A DNA stretch of 22,103 bases from an uncultured Haloferula sp. (GTDB taxonomy: Bacteria; Verrucomicrobiota; Verrucomicrobiae; Verrucomicrobiales; Akkermansiaceae): NCBI GenBank assembly GCA_946885645.1, contig CAMPGU010000033.1, positions 1 to 22,103 on the forward strand. Direction: 5' to 3'. How positions within the stretch are numbered: the stretch's first letter is position 1; each line of letters starts with the position of its first letter. The notes below the pieces were generated by a model, which had not been told where the DNA came from, did not search any database, and saw only the letters and a program-made list of their open reading frames with translations. A program made the position numbers and the translations under genes. Shown here one piece after another: positions 15,210 through 21,687 of the stretch.

Positions 15210-17248
15210 TGAGCACGCTGGAACCTCTCGGCCCGCTTGATCGCAGGCGTTTCTTCAAGCTGCTGGGCGGCGGCGTGCTGGCGGTGATTTTCTCGGAACC
15301 GCCGCTCGCGGCCCAGGAGAGGCGCGGACGCCGCGGCGGGACTCCGCGTCCGGCGGAGGTGAGCGCGTGGATCCACATCGGCGAGGACGGGGTGATCCAA
15401 GTTTACACCGGCAAAACGGAAGTGGGGCAGAACATCCGCACGTCCTTGAGCCAGGCGGTTGCGGAAGAGTTGCACGCGCCCGTGGAAGCAATCCGCATGG
15501 TGATGGCCGATACGGATCTGGTGCCCTTCGACATGGGGACCTTCGGCAGCCGCACCACGCCCGACATGTCCGCCTATTTGCGCCGCGTGGCGGCGGCGGC
15601 CCGCGAGGCCCTGATCGATCTGGCGAAGGAGCAGTGGCAGGCCGACCGGGACGAACTCTCAGCCGAAGCGGGAAAGGTTCTTCACCGCGACGGCCGCAGT
15701 GCCGCCTACGGCCTGCTGGTAAAGGGTCGAAAGATCGTCGCCACCGTGAAGGAGGAGACGAAGGTGAAGCCAGCCGCGGAGTGGAAAATCGCCGGCACAT
15801 CGGTCGCGAAAGTCAACGGCCGCGACTTCGTGACGGGCATGCACCGCTACACCAGCGACATGAGCTTGCCCGGCATGCTGCATGGGAAAGTACTGCGCCC
15901 GCCGCGGTATGGCGCGCGCCTCCGCTCGCTCGATGATTCCAAGGCAAGGGCCCTCGGCGGTGTGACCGTGGTGCGGGATGGCGACTTCACGGGCGTGACC
16001 GCACCGGATCCCTTCCTGGCCGGAAAGGCGTTGGATCTGTTAGCCGCGGAGTGGGAAGGCGGTGGCGGGCCTTCGAACAGCGAGCTGTGGGAGATCCTGA
16101 AGAATTCCTTCGACCGGGGCGACCAAGGAGGAAAGGTCGATGCCGTGGTAGAAGCCTCCGCGCACCGGCTGGAAAAGACCTACACGGTGGAGTATATCGC
16201 GCATTGTCCCTTGGAAACCCGGGCCGGCCTGGCGGAGTGGAAGGACGGCAAGGTGACCGTGTGGAGCGGCACGCAGCGTCCTTTCGGCGTGAAGGACGAG
16301 TTGATCGGCGCCTTCTCGCTGCCGCCGGAAAAGGTCCGCGTGATCGTGCCGGACACGGGCTCCGGCTACGGCGGGAAGCACAGCGGCGAGGCGGCGATCG
16401 AAGCAGCCCGGCTCGCAAAGGCCGTCGGCAAGCCGGTGAAAGTTTCGTGGAGCCGCGAGGAGGAGTTTTACTGGGCCTATTTCCGTCCGGCGGGAGTGAT
16501 CGCGGTGAAGGCTGCCGCCGACAAAGAGGGGAAGCTCGCGGCGTGGGAATTTCACAATCACAACTCCGGCGGAGCGGCCATCGAAACGCCCTACCAGGTG
16601 CCCGTGAAGTTCGTGCGGAGCCACGGCAGCAAGTCGCCGCTCCGTCAGGGGTCTTACCGGGGGCTCGCGGCTTCGGCCAATTGCTTCGCTCGGGAATCCG
16701 CAATGGACGAACTTGCAGCGATGGCTGGCATCGACCCGCTCGAATTCCGCCTGCGGAATCTGAAGGACGCGCGTCTGCGTGCGGTGCTGGAGGCGGCAGC
16801 GGAGCGCTTCGGCTGGAAGGATCACAAAGGCCATTGCGGCATCGCCTGCGGGATCGACAAGGGCGGCTATGTCGCGAACTGCGTGGAACTCGAGGTAAAG
16901 GGCAAGGAGGTGAAGCTCGTGCGGATCGTGGCTGCCTTCGAGTGCGGCGCGATCATCAATCCCGCCCACCTCAAAAACCAGATCGAGGGCAGCATCGTCA
17001 TGGGCATCGGCGGCGCATTGTTCGAGGCGATCCGGTTTGCAGAGGGGAAAATCTTGAATCCGGCGCTCTCGGCCTACCGTGTGCCACGCTTTTCGGACGT
17101 GCCGCCCATCGATATCGTCCTTCTCGATCGGAAGGACCTCCCGTCCGCGGGGGCCGGCGAGTGCCCGATCATGGCCATCGCTCCCGCCATCGGCAGCGCC
17201 ATTTTCCAAGCGACGAAGCAGCGCCTCCGGGCCATGCCGATGGCCTGA
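15209..17248 (+). CDS. iorB: Tat-exported molybdopterin-binding large subunit (isoquinoline 1-oxidoreductase beta / aldehyde dehydrogenase type)
   Basis: The catalytic subunit, 679 aa, of the periplasmic IorB-like branch of the xanthine oxidase family. A twin-arginine signal opens the protein (DRRRFFKLLGGGVLAVIF, 11-28). Family segments follow: VQVYTGKTEVGQNIRTSLSQ-like text (ours has IQVYTGKTEVGQN), GSRTTP, TYTVEYIAHCPLE, GTQRPFGVKDEL, GSGYGGKHSGEAAIEAARLAK, RQGSYRGLAASANCF and EFRLRNL. GAGECP near the end holds the family catalytic Glu (about residue 651). GTG 15206 is a possible start, but ATG 15209 is better. The length is slightly below the usual 700-750. No cytochrome c subunit or XdhC-like chaperone lies nearby. 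The substrate could be an N-heterocycle or an aldehyde. Confidence 0.88.
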   Translation: MSTLEPLGPLDRRRFFKLLGGGVLAVIFSEPPLAAQERRGRRGGTPRPAEVSAWIHIGEDGVIQVYTGKTEVGQNIRTSLSQAVAEELHAPVEAIRMVMADTDLVPFDMGTFGSRTTPDMSAYLRRVAAAAREALIDLAKEQWQADRDELSAEAGKVLHRDGRSAAYGLLVKGRKIVATVKEETKVKPAAEWKIAGTSVAKVNGRDFVTGMHRYTSDMSLPGMLHGKVLRPPRYGARLRSLDDSKARALGGVTVVRDGDFTGVTAPDPFLAGKALDLLAAEWEGGGGPSNSELWEILKNSFDRGDQGGKVDAVVEASAHRLEKTYTVEYIAHCPLETRAGLAEWKDGKVTVWSGTQRPFGVKDELIGAFSLPPEKVRVIVPDTGSGYGGKHSGEAAIEAARLAKAVGKPVKVSWSREEEFYWAYFRPAGVIAVKAAADKEGKLAAWEFHNHNSGGAAIETPYQVPVKFVRSHGSKSPLRQGSYRGLAASANCFARESAMDELAAMAGIDPLEFRLRNLKDARLRAVLEAAAERFGWKDHKGHCGIACGIDKGGYVANCVELEVKGKEVKLVRIVAAFECGAIINPAHLKNQIEGSIVMGIGGALFEAIRFAEGKILNPALSAYRVPRFSDVPPIDIVLLDRKDLPSAGAGECPIMAIAPAIGSAIFQATKQRLRAMPMA

Positions 17249-17366
17249 AACCTGCACCGGTGCCTTGACGGCAAAAATCGCGCGAGGTGCCGCATGGGGT
17301 TTGGCCAGCTTGGGCTTGCCCGGCCGCTTGGATCGGCTTCAATCCCGGCAGCCAAGAATTTCATTT

Positions 17367-18077
17367 ATGGGACGTGCCTTCGAATGCCGCCGTAGAGCCA
17401 AGGAAGCCCGCTGGGACCTCATGTCCAAGGTCTTCCCCAAGCTCGCCAAATCCATCACCATGGCCGCGAAAAACGGCGGCCCGGACCCGGCGGCAAATGC
17501 CCCGCTGCGTCTCGCCATTGCCAACGCGAAGGCCCAGAACCTGCCGAAGGACAAGATCGACGCCGCCATCAAGCGCGCCGCCGGCAAGGACGCCGCGGAC
17601 ATCGTAGAAGTGACCTATGAGGGCAAGGGCCCGCACGGCTCGCTTTTTTACATCGAGTGCGCCACCGACAACACCAACCGCTCGGTGGTAAACATGAAAA
17701 CCATCTTCAACAAGAACGGCGGCCAGATCGTGAACAGCGGCCAGCTCGATTTCATGTTCACCCGCAAGGCGGTGGTGGAGTTCGAGGCGGCGCCGGAGAT
17801 AAACCTCGAAGAGCTGGAACTCGAATTGATCGATGCCGGTTTGGAGGAGCTCGAGGTGGAAGATGGAATTGCCCGCGCGATCGGGGACTATGCCAGTTTC
17901 TCCAGCCTTACCGCGGCTTTTGAGAAGCTCGGTATTCCCACCAAGAAGGCGGGACTCGAACGCATCCCGACCCAGCCGATCGATTTGACTGACGAGCAAA
18001 TGGCCGAGGTGGAGGCGATTCTGGAGAAGATCGAGGACGACGACGACGTGCAGGTGGTCTTCACGAACCTGGCGTAA
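17367..18077 (+). CDS. YebC/PmpR-TACO1 family protein
   Basis: A 236-aa cytosolic protein of the family that includes E. coli YebC and mitochondrial translation activator TACO1. Older annotations call it a transcriptional regulator; more recent work on the family points to relief of ribosome stalling, including at proline tracts. Landmarks are MGRAFECRRRAKEARWDLMSK, ITMAAKNGGPDP, LRLAIANAKAQNLPKDKIDAAIKRA, VEVTYEGKGPHG, and ATDNTNRSVVNMKTIFNKNGG. The MGRAFE opening marks the YeeN-like subgroup rather than the MAGHSKW subgroup. ATG 17367 matches the family start; no Shine-Dalgarno is seen. A TTGACG at 17265-17270 might be part of a promoter, but I cannot find its -10. It ends 8 bp from the convergent vapC. 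Confidence 0.92.
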   Translation: MGRAFECRRRAKEARWDLMSKVFPKLAKSITMAAKNGGPDPAANAPLRLAIANAKAQNLPKDKIDAAIKRAAGKDAADIVEVTYEGKGPHGSLFYIECATDNTNRSVVNMKTIFNKNGGQIVNSGQLDFMFTRKAVVEFEAAPEINLEELELELIDAGLEELEVEDGIARAIGDYASFSSLTAAFEKLGIPTKKAGLERIPTQPIDLTDEQMAEVEAILEKIEDDDDVQVVFTNLA

Positions 18078-18085
18078 GAGGGCCT

Positions 18086-18472
18086 TCAGGGCGTGAGCAC
18101 CCGTAGGTCCGGAATCGAGAGGAAGTGCTTGTCCCGCGTCATCACGGCTGCGCCCGCCCGCCGCGCGCAGCAGGCGATCAGGATGTCCTGAAGCGGCAGC
18201 ACCTTGCCTTGCCGGTCCAATTGCCAGGCAAGTTGCCAAGCCTCGTCCCAAAGCGCAGCGGTGGTCGCCACCATTTGGGTGACGGAGAAGAACTCCTCCA
18301 GATGGCTGCGCTGCTTCGCGCCCTTGATGCCCCGCAGCACCTCCGCCTTCACGACCCCGCAGCACGCGATGTCCTCCAACGGAACGCGCCTGGCTACCTC
18401 CCTTGCGGGATCCAGCCCGGCATTGAGCCACTCGATGTAAACATTCGAATCAACTAGGACGACGGGTTCCAT
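18086..18472 (-). CDS. vapC: PIN-domain toxin ribonuclease (VapC family)
   Basis: A 128-aa PIN-domain Mg2+-dependent endoribonuclease, the toxin of a type II toxin-antitoxin pair. The four acidic active-site positions are all present: Asp8 (VLVDSNVYIEW), Glu44 (VKAEVLRG), Asp96 (LPLQDILIA) and Asp114 (TRDKHF). This implies an intact, active toxin; VapC toxins usually cut tRNA or rRNA loops. The start ATG 18472 lies inside the end of the antitoxin gene (23-bp overlap), so toxin translation is probably coupled to antitoxin translation. It ends 8 bp from the yebC-like stop on the other strand. The RNA target is unknown. Confidence 0.88.
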   Translation of the reverse strand: MEPVVLVDSNVYIEWLNAGLDPAREVARRVPLEDIACCGVVKAEVLRGIKGAKQRSHLEEFFSVTQMVATTAALWDEAWQLAWQLDRQGKVLPLQDILIACCARRAGAAVMTRDKHFLSIPDLRVLTP

Positions 18473-18716
18473 AGGGAGGGGTTTCTTCCGCGACTCTGGT
18501 ACCGGGCATCACACGTTCGGCTTCGTAGCCGGGGTACACGGCTTCCTTCAGCTCTTTGGAACTCAAGCCCAAGCCCTCCGTGATGAACTTTTTCAGGCGT
18601 GCTTTGCGGTCCAGCTCCTTCAAGGCAAACTCGACCGCGTCGGTCTTGGTCTCCAAGCCGTAGGTGTCCATGACCCTCTTCAACAAGGCTTCGTCGATGT
18701 GCATGGTCATCTTCAT
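18450..18716 (-). CDS. vapB: VapB-type antitoxin
   Basis: An 88-aa antitoxin. The N-terminus MKMTMHIDEALLKRVMDTYGLETKTDAVEFALKEL-type region is a ribbon-helix-helix DNA-binding domain (beta strand TMHID, then two helices), and the C-terminal part (YPGYEAERVM onward) should wrap around the toxin. The homology starts at ATG 18716; the frame is open upstream to 18854, but that part lies within the end of lipB and is a low-complexity Ser/Arg run. An alternative ATG is at 18710. There is no Shine-Dalgarno, because a double palindromic operator fills the 34 bases directly before the start. It overlaps vapC by 23 bp, the usual arrangement for such pairs. Confidence 0.85.
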   Translation of the reverse strand: MKMTMHIDEALLKRVMDTYGLETKTDAVEFALKELDRKARLKKFITEGLGLSSKELKEAVYPGYEAERVMPGTRVAEETPPYGTRRPS

Positions 18717-18751
18717 GCCATACAAGGTATGGCAGCCATACCTGATATGGC
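18717..18751 (-). promoter_or_regulatory. double palindromic VapB operator / vapBC promoter region
   Basis: Two 17-bp palindromes of 7-3-7 form stand one base apart. GCCATAC-AAG-GTATGGC (18717-18733) is perfect. GCCATAC-CTG-ATATGGC (18735-18751) has one mismatch. Their inner arms also form a perfect 19-bp inverted repeat (AGGTATGGC-A-GCCATACCT, 18725-18743). Four evenly spaced half-sites fit cooperative binding of ribbon-helix-helix dimers and autoregulation. The array touches the vapB start codon and fills nearly all of the 46-bp gap to lipB. TTGCCA (18753-18748, minus) may be a -35 with TACCTT (18729-18724) 18 bp on, which would give an almost leaderless mRNA; that promoter is speculative. 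Confidence 0.8.
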
Positions 18752-18762
18752 AAGTCTTTCCC

Positions 18763-19386
18763 TCACGGTCTGGCGAACTGCTCCCGGAACCGCGGCTCGA
18801 AGGCGTCCGCGAATTGCTCCACCGTGATCTCCCGGCCCGCTTCCTGGGCGACACAGCTCATCACCACGCCATCGATCCCGCAGGGCGTGATGGCGAAGAA
18901 GGGCAGCAGGCAGGCGGGCGTGATATTGATGGCGAAGCCGTGCATGGAGATCCACTTCCGCACGCCCACGCCGATCGAGGCGAGCTTGCGATCTTCCACC
19001 CACACTCCCGTCAGTCCCTCGCGGCGTGCGGCCGGGATCCCGAAGTCCCGGCAAGTGCGAATGAGGGCTTCCTCCAGCTTCCGCAGATGCGCGTGAAGGT
19101 CGCGGTCTCGCTGGCGAAGATCCAGGATCGGGTAGCCGACGAGCTGCCCCGGGCCGTGGTAGGTCGCCTGGCCGCCGCGGTTGGTCTCGAAAACCGGGGC
19201 CGGTAGCGTCGATGCCTCCCGAAGCGAGGATTGGTCCCTCAGGCGGCCGATCGTGTAAACCGGCGCGTGTTCCAGCAGATAAATCCGCTCGATGCCCTTG
19301 TTCTCCAAGATGTCCGCCACGGCTTCGTCCTGATGCTTCAGGCCGTCTTCGTAGGAAACATTCGAGCCCAATCGGATCGCTTTCAT
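18763..19386 (-). CDS. lipB: octanoyltransferase (lipoate biosynthesis)
   Basis: Transfers octanoyl from acyl carrier protein to the lipoyl domains of 2-oxoacid dehydrogenases and the glycine cleavage H protein; cytosolic. The 207-aa product carries the LipB signature RGGQATYHGPGQ (70-81), the catalytic lysine Lys134 in DRKLASIGV and the catalytic cysteine Cys169 in ITPCGIDG. The N-terminal LEHAPVYTIGR also matches the family. Its ATG (19386-19384) overlaps the ruvC stop as ATGA, so it is translationally coupled to ruvC. The partner lipoyl synthase gene (lipA) is not in this window. Very secure. Confidence 0.95.
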   Translation of the reverse strand: MKAIRLGSNVSYEDGLKHQDEAVADILENKGIERIYLLEHAPVYTIGRLRDQSSLREASTLPAPVFETNRGGQATYHGPGQLVGYPILDLRQRDRDLHAHLRKLEEALIRTCRDFGIPAARREGLTGVWVEDRKLASIGVGVRKWISMHGFAINITPACLLPFFAITPCGIDGVVMSCVAQEAGREITVEQFADAFEPRFREQFARP

Positions 19387-19886
19387 ACCTGCCGTCGTTC
19401 CAGTATTTTCGCCTTCAGGGGATCGGAGGCTTGCAGATGTGCCAGACCGATGGCGAGCGCGTCCGCGGCATCGTGCGGCGGGGTCTCCGCAAGGCCGAGC
19501 AGCGCGCGCACCATAAAGGCGACCTGCTGCTTGTCCGCCTTGCCCTTGCCGACGACCGCCATCTTCACCTTCATCGGCGCGTACTCATAGACGTTCAAGC
19601 CTGCATCCGCGGCGGCGATCAGGGCGGCGGCGCGGGCCGCGCCCATGGAGATGGCGGTCCGGTGGGATTGGACGTAGATGATGCCCTCTACCGCGACCTC
19701 GTCGGGCTGGTGCTTTTCAATGATGTTCCGCAAATGGGCGCGCACGGCTGCCAGCGCGGCGGATTGCGGCAGGCGGTCGGGAATTGAGATGACCTCGTAT
19801 GCCAAGGCGGTGGCGCGCTGGCCATCACCTTCGACGATGGCGTAGCCGGTGTTCCGAACCGCGGGATCGATGGCAAGGACGCGCAT
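19383..19886 (-). CDS. ruvC: crossover junction endodeoxyribonuclease RuvC
   Basis: A Holliday-junction resolvase of 167 aa, usual length for the family. The RNase H-fold active site is complete: Asp7 (LAIDPAV), Glu67 (VAVEGII), Asp139 and Asp142 (HDAADALAIGLAH). The central QSHRTAISMGAARAA and the Lys-rich APMKVKMAVVGKGKADKQQV segments are typical. RuvA and RuvB, its usual partners, are not adjacent. It follows the DUF6941-like gene by 19 bp and is coupled to lipB through an ATGA overlap, which suggests one minus-strand transcript. No Shine-Dalgarno precedes the ATG. Confidence 0.94.
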   Translation of the reverse strand: MRVLAIDPAVRNTGYAIVEGDGQRATALAYEVISIPDRLPQSAALAAVRAHLRNIIEKHQPDEVAVEGIIYVQSHRTAISMGAARAAALIAAADAGLNVYEYAPMKVKMAVVGKGKADKQQVAFMVRALLGLAETPPHDAADALAIGLAHLQASDPLKAKILERRQV

Positions 19887-19905
19887 GGCCGGAGCGGAAG
19901 GAGCT

Positions 19906-20292
19906 TCAATCGGCCTGGCTGCCGGCCTTCCGTACGAAGAGCGGGTTTCGTCCGATCAGTTCTCCATTGGCGATGAAGTCCACGAAATAGGTCCCGGGTT
20001 TCGGGAGCGGAAAGCCCCGGAGGTGCCAGAGGTGGTGGTGCAATTGCGCTCCTCCCTCCATCCGGCTGCCGACCGGAGGCACGACATCACGCCCGTCGGG
20101 ATCGATGATGCGGATTTCGACATCCAGCGGGCCCTCGTCTTCGCTGTTGCTCCGCATTTTACACGCGACCACGCAGTCGGTGTGGGCCGAGGGAAAGCCC
20201 TCCGACGAAAGCGTGTCGAAGGAGCCCAGGATATTCATTTTCCCGGCGTGTACGGTGGCCGCGTCGCAGAGGGTGAAGATCTCCAGGGTCAT
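19906..20292 (-). CDS. DUF6941-like small protein of unknown function
   Basis: A 128-aa soluble protein without signal or membrane segment. Its features fit the uncharacterised DUF6941 type: an N-terminal FTLCDAATVHAGKMNILGSFDTL, a beta-rich middle (CVVACKMRS, LDVEIRIIDPDGRDV) and a late PGTYFVDFIANGELIGRNPLFV, suggesting a small beta-sandwich. The start ATG 20292 is where this pattern begins; the frame continues upstream into the helicase gene as a Ser/Arg-rich shadow. It lies 28 bp after the helicase stop and 19 bp before ruvC, so co-transcription is likely. No function can be assigned. Confidence 0.75.
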   Translation of the reverse strand: MTLEIFTLCDAATVHAGKMNILGSFDTLSSEGFPSAHTDCVVACKMRSNSEDEGPLDVEIRIIDPDGRDVVPPVGSRMEGGAQLHHHLWHLRGFPLPKPGTYFVDFIANGELIGRNPLFVRKAGSQAD

Positions 20293-20320
20293 CGGCTCGG
20301 GACGCGGCGCGGGAAAGATC

Positions 20321-21520
20321 TCACCGCCGCTTCTTCTTCCCGCCCATCGATTTCTTCCGGATGGGCTTGGAGGGAGAATCGTCAAGCAGGGCGGTATAAA
20401 TGTAATCGAAGCCCTCCAGCTTCTTGCGCGGGATCTTCTGGTCGATGAAAATCTCCACCGACTTCGCATACTCCAACTCGTCCGCGGTGAGCAGGGTGAA
20501 GGCATCGCCCTCCGCCTCCGCGCGGCCGGTCCGGCCGATGCGATGCACGTAGTCCTCGGCATTCTCCGGCACGCGGTAGTTGATCACGTGGGAAACGCTC
20601 GAGATGTCGATCCCGCGGGCGGCGACATCGGTAGCCACCAGCACTTCGTATTCGCCGCTCTTGAAGCCGGCCAAGGCCTTCATCCGGTCCACTTGGCTGA
20701 TGTCGGAGTGCATCGCCGCGACCTTTTGCTGCTGGCCCTCGCGCTTGATCAGCTCGCAGACCTGATCGGCCTCCTTGCGGGTGCGCGTGAAGATCATCAC
20801 GGAATGGTAGTCGGTCTGCTCCAGCAGGGCGAGGAGGAGCTCGTCGCGCTGGTCCATCGAGACCGGGTAAAACGCGTGCGTCACGGTCGAGGGCACCGCG
20901 CGGCGCGCGATCTCGATGCTGGTGGGCTCGTGCAGGCACCACTGGGCGAAGGTCTGGATCGCCGGCGGCATGGTGGCGGAGAAGAAAAGGGTCTGGCGGC
21001 CTTCCCACGGGCAGAGATTCACGATCTTGCGCACCTGGGGCAGGAAACCCATGTCCAGCATGCGGTCCACCTCGTCGAGGATCAGGATCTTCACCTCGTT
21101 GAAGCGCATCGTCGCGCGGTAGAAATGGTCCACCAAGCGGCCCGGCGTGGCCACCACGATGTCCGCACCCTGCTGGAGCGCTTTGGATTGATCGCCCAAG
21201 CCGACACCGCCGTAGAGCAGCGCCACCTTGAGTCCCGTGTGCTTTCCGTATTTCTCGAACTGCTCGGCGACCTGATGGGCCAGCTCGCGGGTCGGCTCCA
21301 GCACCAGGATCTGCGGTTTGCCCATCGGCGTGAGCTTGCTCAGCGAGGGCAGGGCGAAGGCGGCGGTCTTGCCGGTGCCGGTCTGCGACGCGCCGATCAC
21401 GTCCCGTCCCTCCAGGATCAGGGGGATGGCTTGTGCCTGGATCGGCGTCGGGGTGTCATAGCCCGACTCCGTAACGGCTTCGAGAACGGCTTCGGAGAGG
21501 CCTAGAGTGTCAAATCCCAT
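20321..21520 (-). CDS. rhlE: DEAD-box RNA helicase, RhlE type
   Basis: An ATP-dependent RNA helicase of 399 aa, RhlE-like in its compact size and short basic tail (KKSMGGKKKRR). Motifs in order: Q motif (GFDTLGL...TPTPIQ, 2-28), I ASQTGTGKT (44-52), Ia PTRELAHQ (76), Ib TPGR (125-128), II DEVD (149-152), III SAT (181-183), IV MIFTRTRKEAD, V ATDVAARGID (296-305) and VI HRIGRTGR (326-333). Motif II reads DEVD rather than DEAD; the two residues that coordinate Mg2+-ATP and catalysis (D, E) are kept. Family roles are in ribosome assembly and mRNA decay. The start ATG 21520 matches the family; upstream residues to 21589 do not. Confidence 0.93.
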   Translation of the reverse strand: MGFDTLGLSEAVLEAVTESGYDTPTPIQAQAIPLILEGRDVIGASQTGTGKTAAFALPSLSKLTPMGKPQILVLEPTRELAHQVAEQFEKYGKHTGLKVALLYGGVGLGDQSKALQQGADIVVATPGRLVDHFYRATMRFNEVKILILDEVDRMLDMGFLPQVRKIVNLCPWEGRQTLFFSATMPPAIQTFAQWCLHEPTSIEIARRAVPSTVTHAFYPVSMDQRDELLLALLEQTDYHSVMIFTRTRKEADQVCELIKREGQQQKVAAMHSDISQVDRMKALAGFKSGEYEVLVATDVAARGIDISSVSHVINYRVPENAEDYVHRIGRTGRAEAEGDAFTLLTADELEYAKSVEIFIDQKIPRKKLEGFDYIYTALLDDSPSKPIRKKSMGGKKKRR

Positions 21521-21585
21521 GTGCGGAAGGGATGGGTAGGGATCGCAACCCCCACGGTCAAGGGATGAGTGGCGGTCGGCCCGAA

Positions 21586-21614
21586 ACACTAATCATCAAT
21601 CCCCGGCTTATCAA
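21586..21614 (-). promoter_or_regulatory. candidate sigma-70-like promoter of rhlE
   Basis: On the minus strand TTGATA (21614-21609) and TAGTGT (21591-21586) are separated by 17 bp, in the least GC-rich part of the 167-bp gap 21521-21687. A second, weaker pair, TTGACC (21561-21556) and TACCCA (21538-21533), also has a 17-bp spacer and lies closer to the ATG. Both -10 boxes are poor. The rest of the gap shows nothing I can name. Confidence 0.3.
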
Positions 21615-21687
21615 TAGGCCTGGACCAGCCGCGGGGGTGGAGCGGAGCCGTTGCCGGATCGTTCCAAGGTAGGAGCCGCCCGGCTGG

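Noticed and set aside
16040..17257. 405-codon frames on both strands within the molybdenum hydroxylase gene
   Set aside because: The iorB frame shows the family motifs continuously; the alternatives are Arg/Gly-rich shadows.
17254..17272. Palindrome GCACCGGTGC and TGCC/GGCA stem after the molybdenum hydroxylase as a terminator
   Set aside because: The 10-bp palindrome has no loop, the other stem is only 4 bp, and A residues rather than T residues follow on the + strand.
17361..18431. 356-codon open frame on - across yebC and vapC
   Set aside because: It is antisense to the yebC-like gene and out of frame with vapC, both of which have clear family signatures.
20105..21505. 466-codon open frame on + opposite rhlE
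   Set aside because: rhlE has every helicase motif on the minus strand; the opposite frame is rich in His, Arg and Leu with no recognisable domain.
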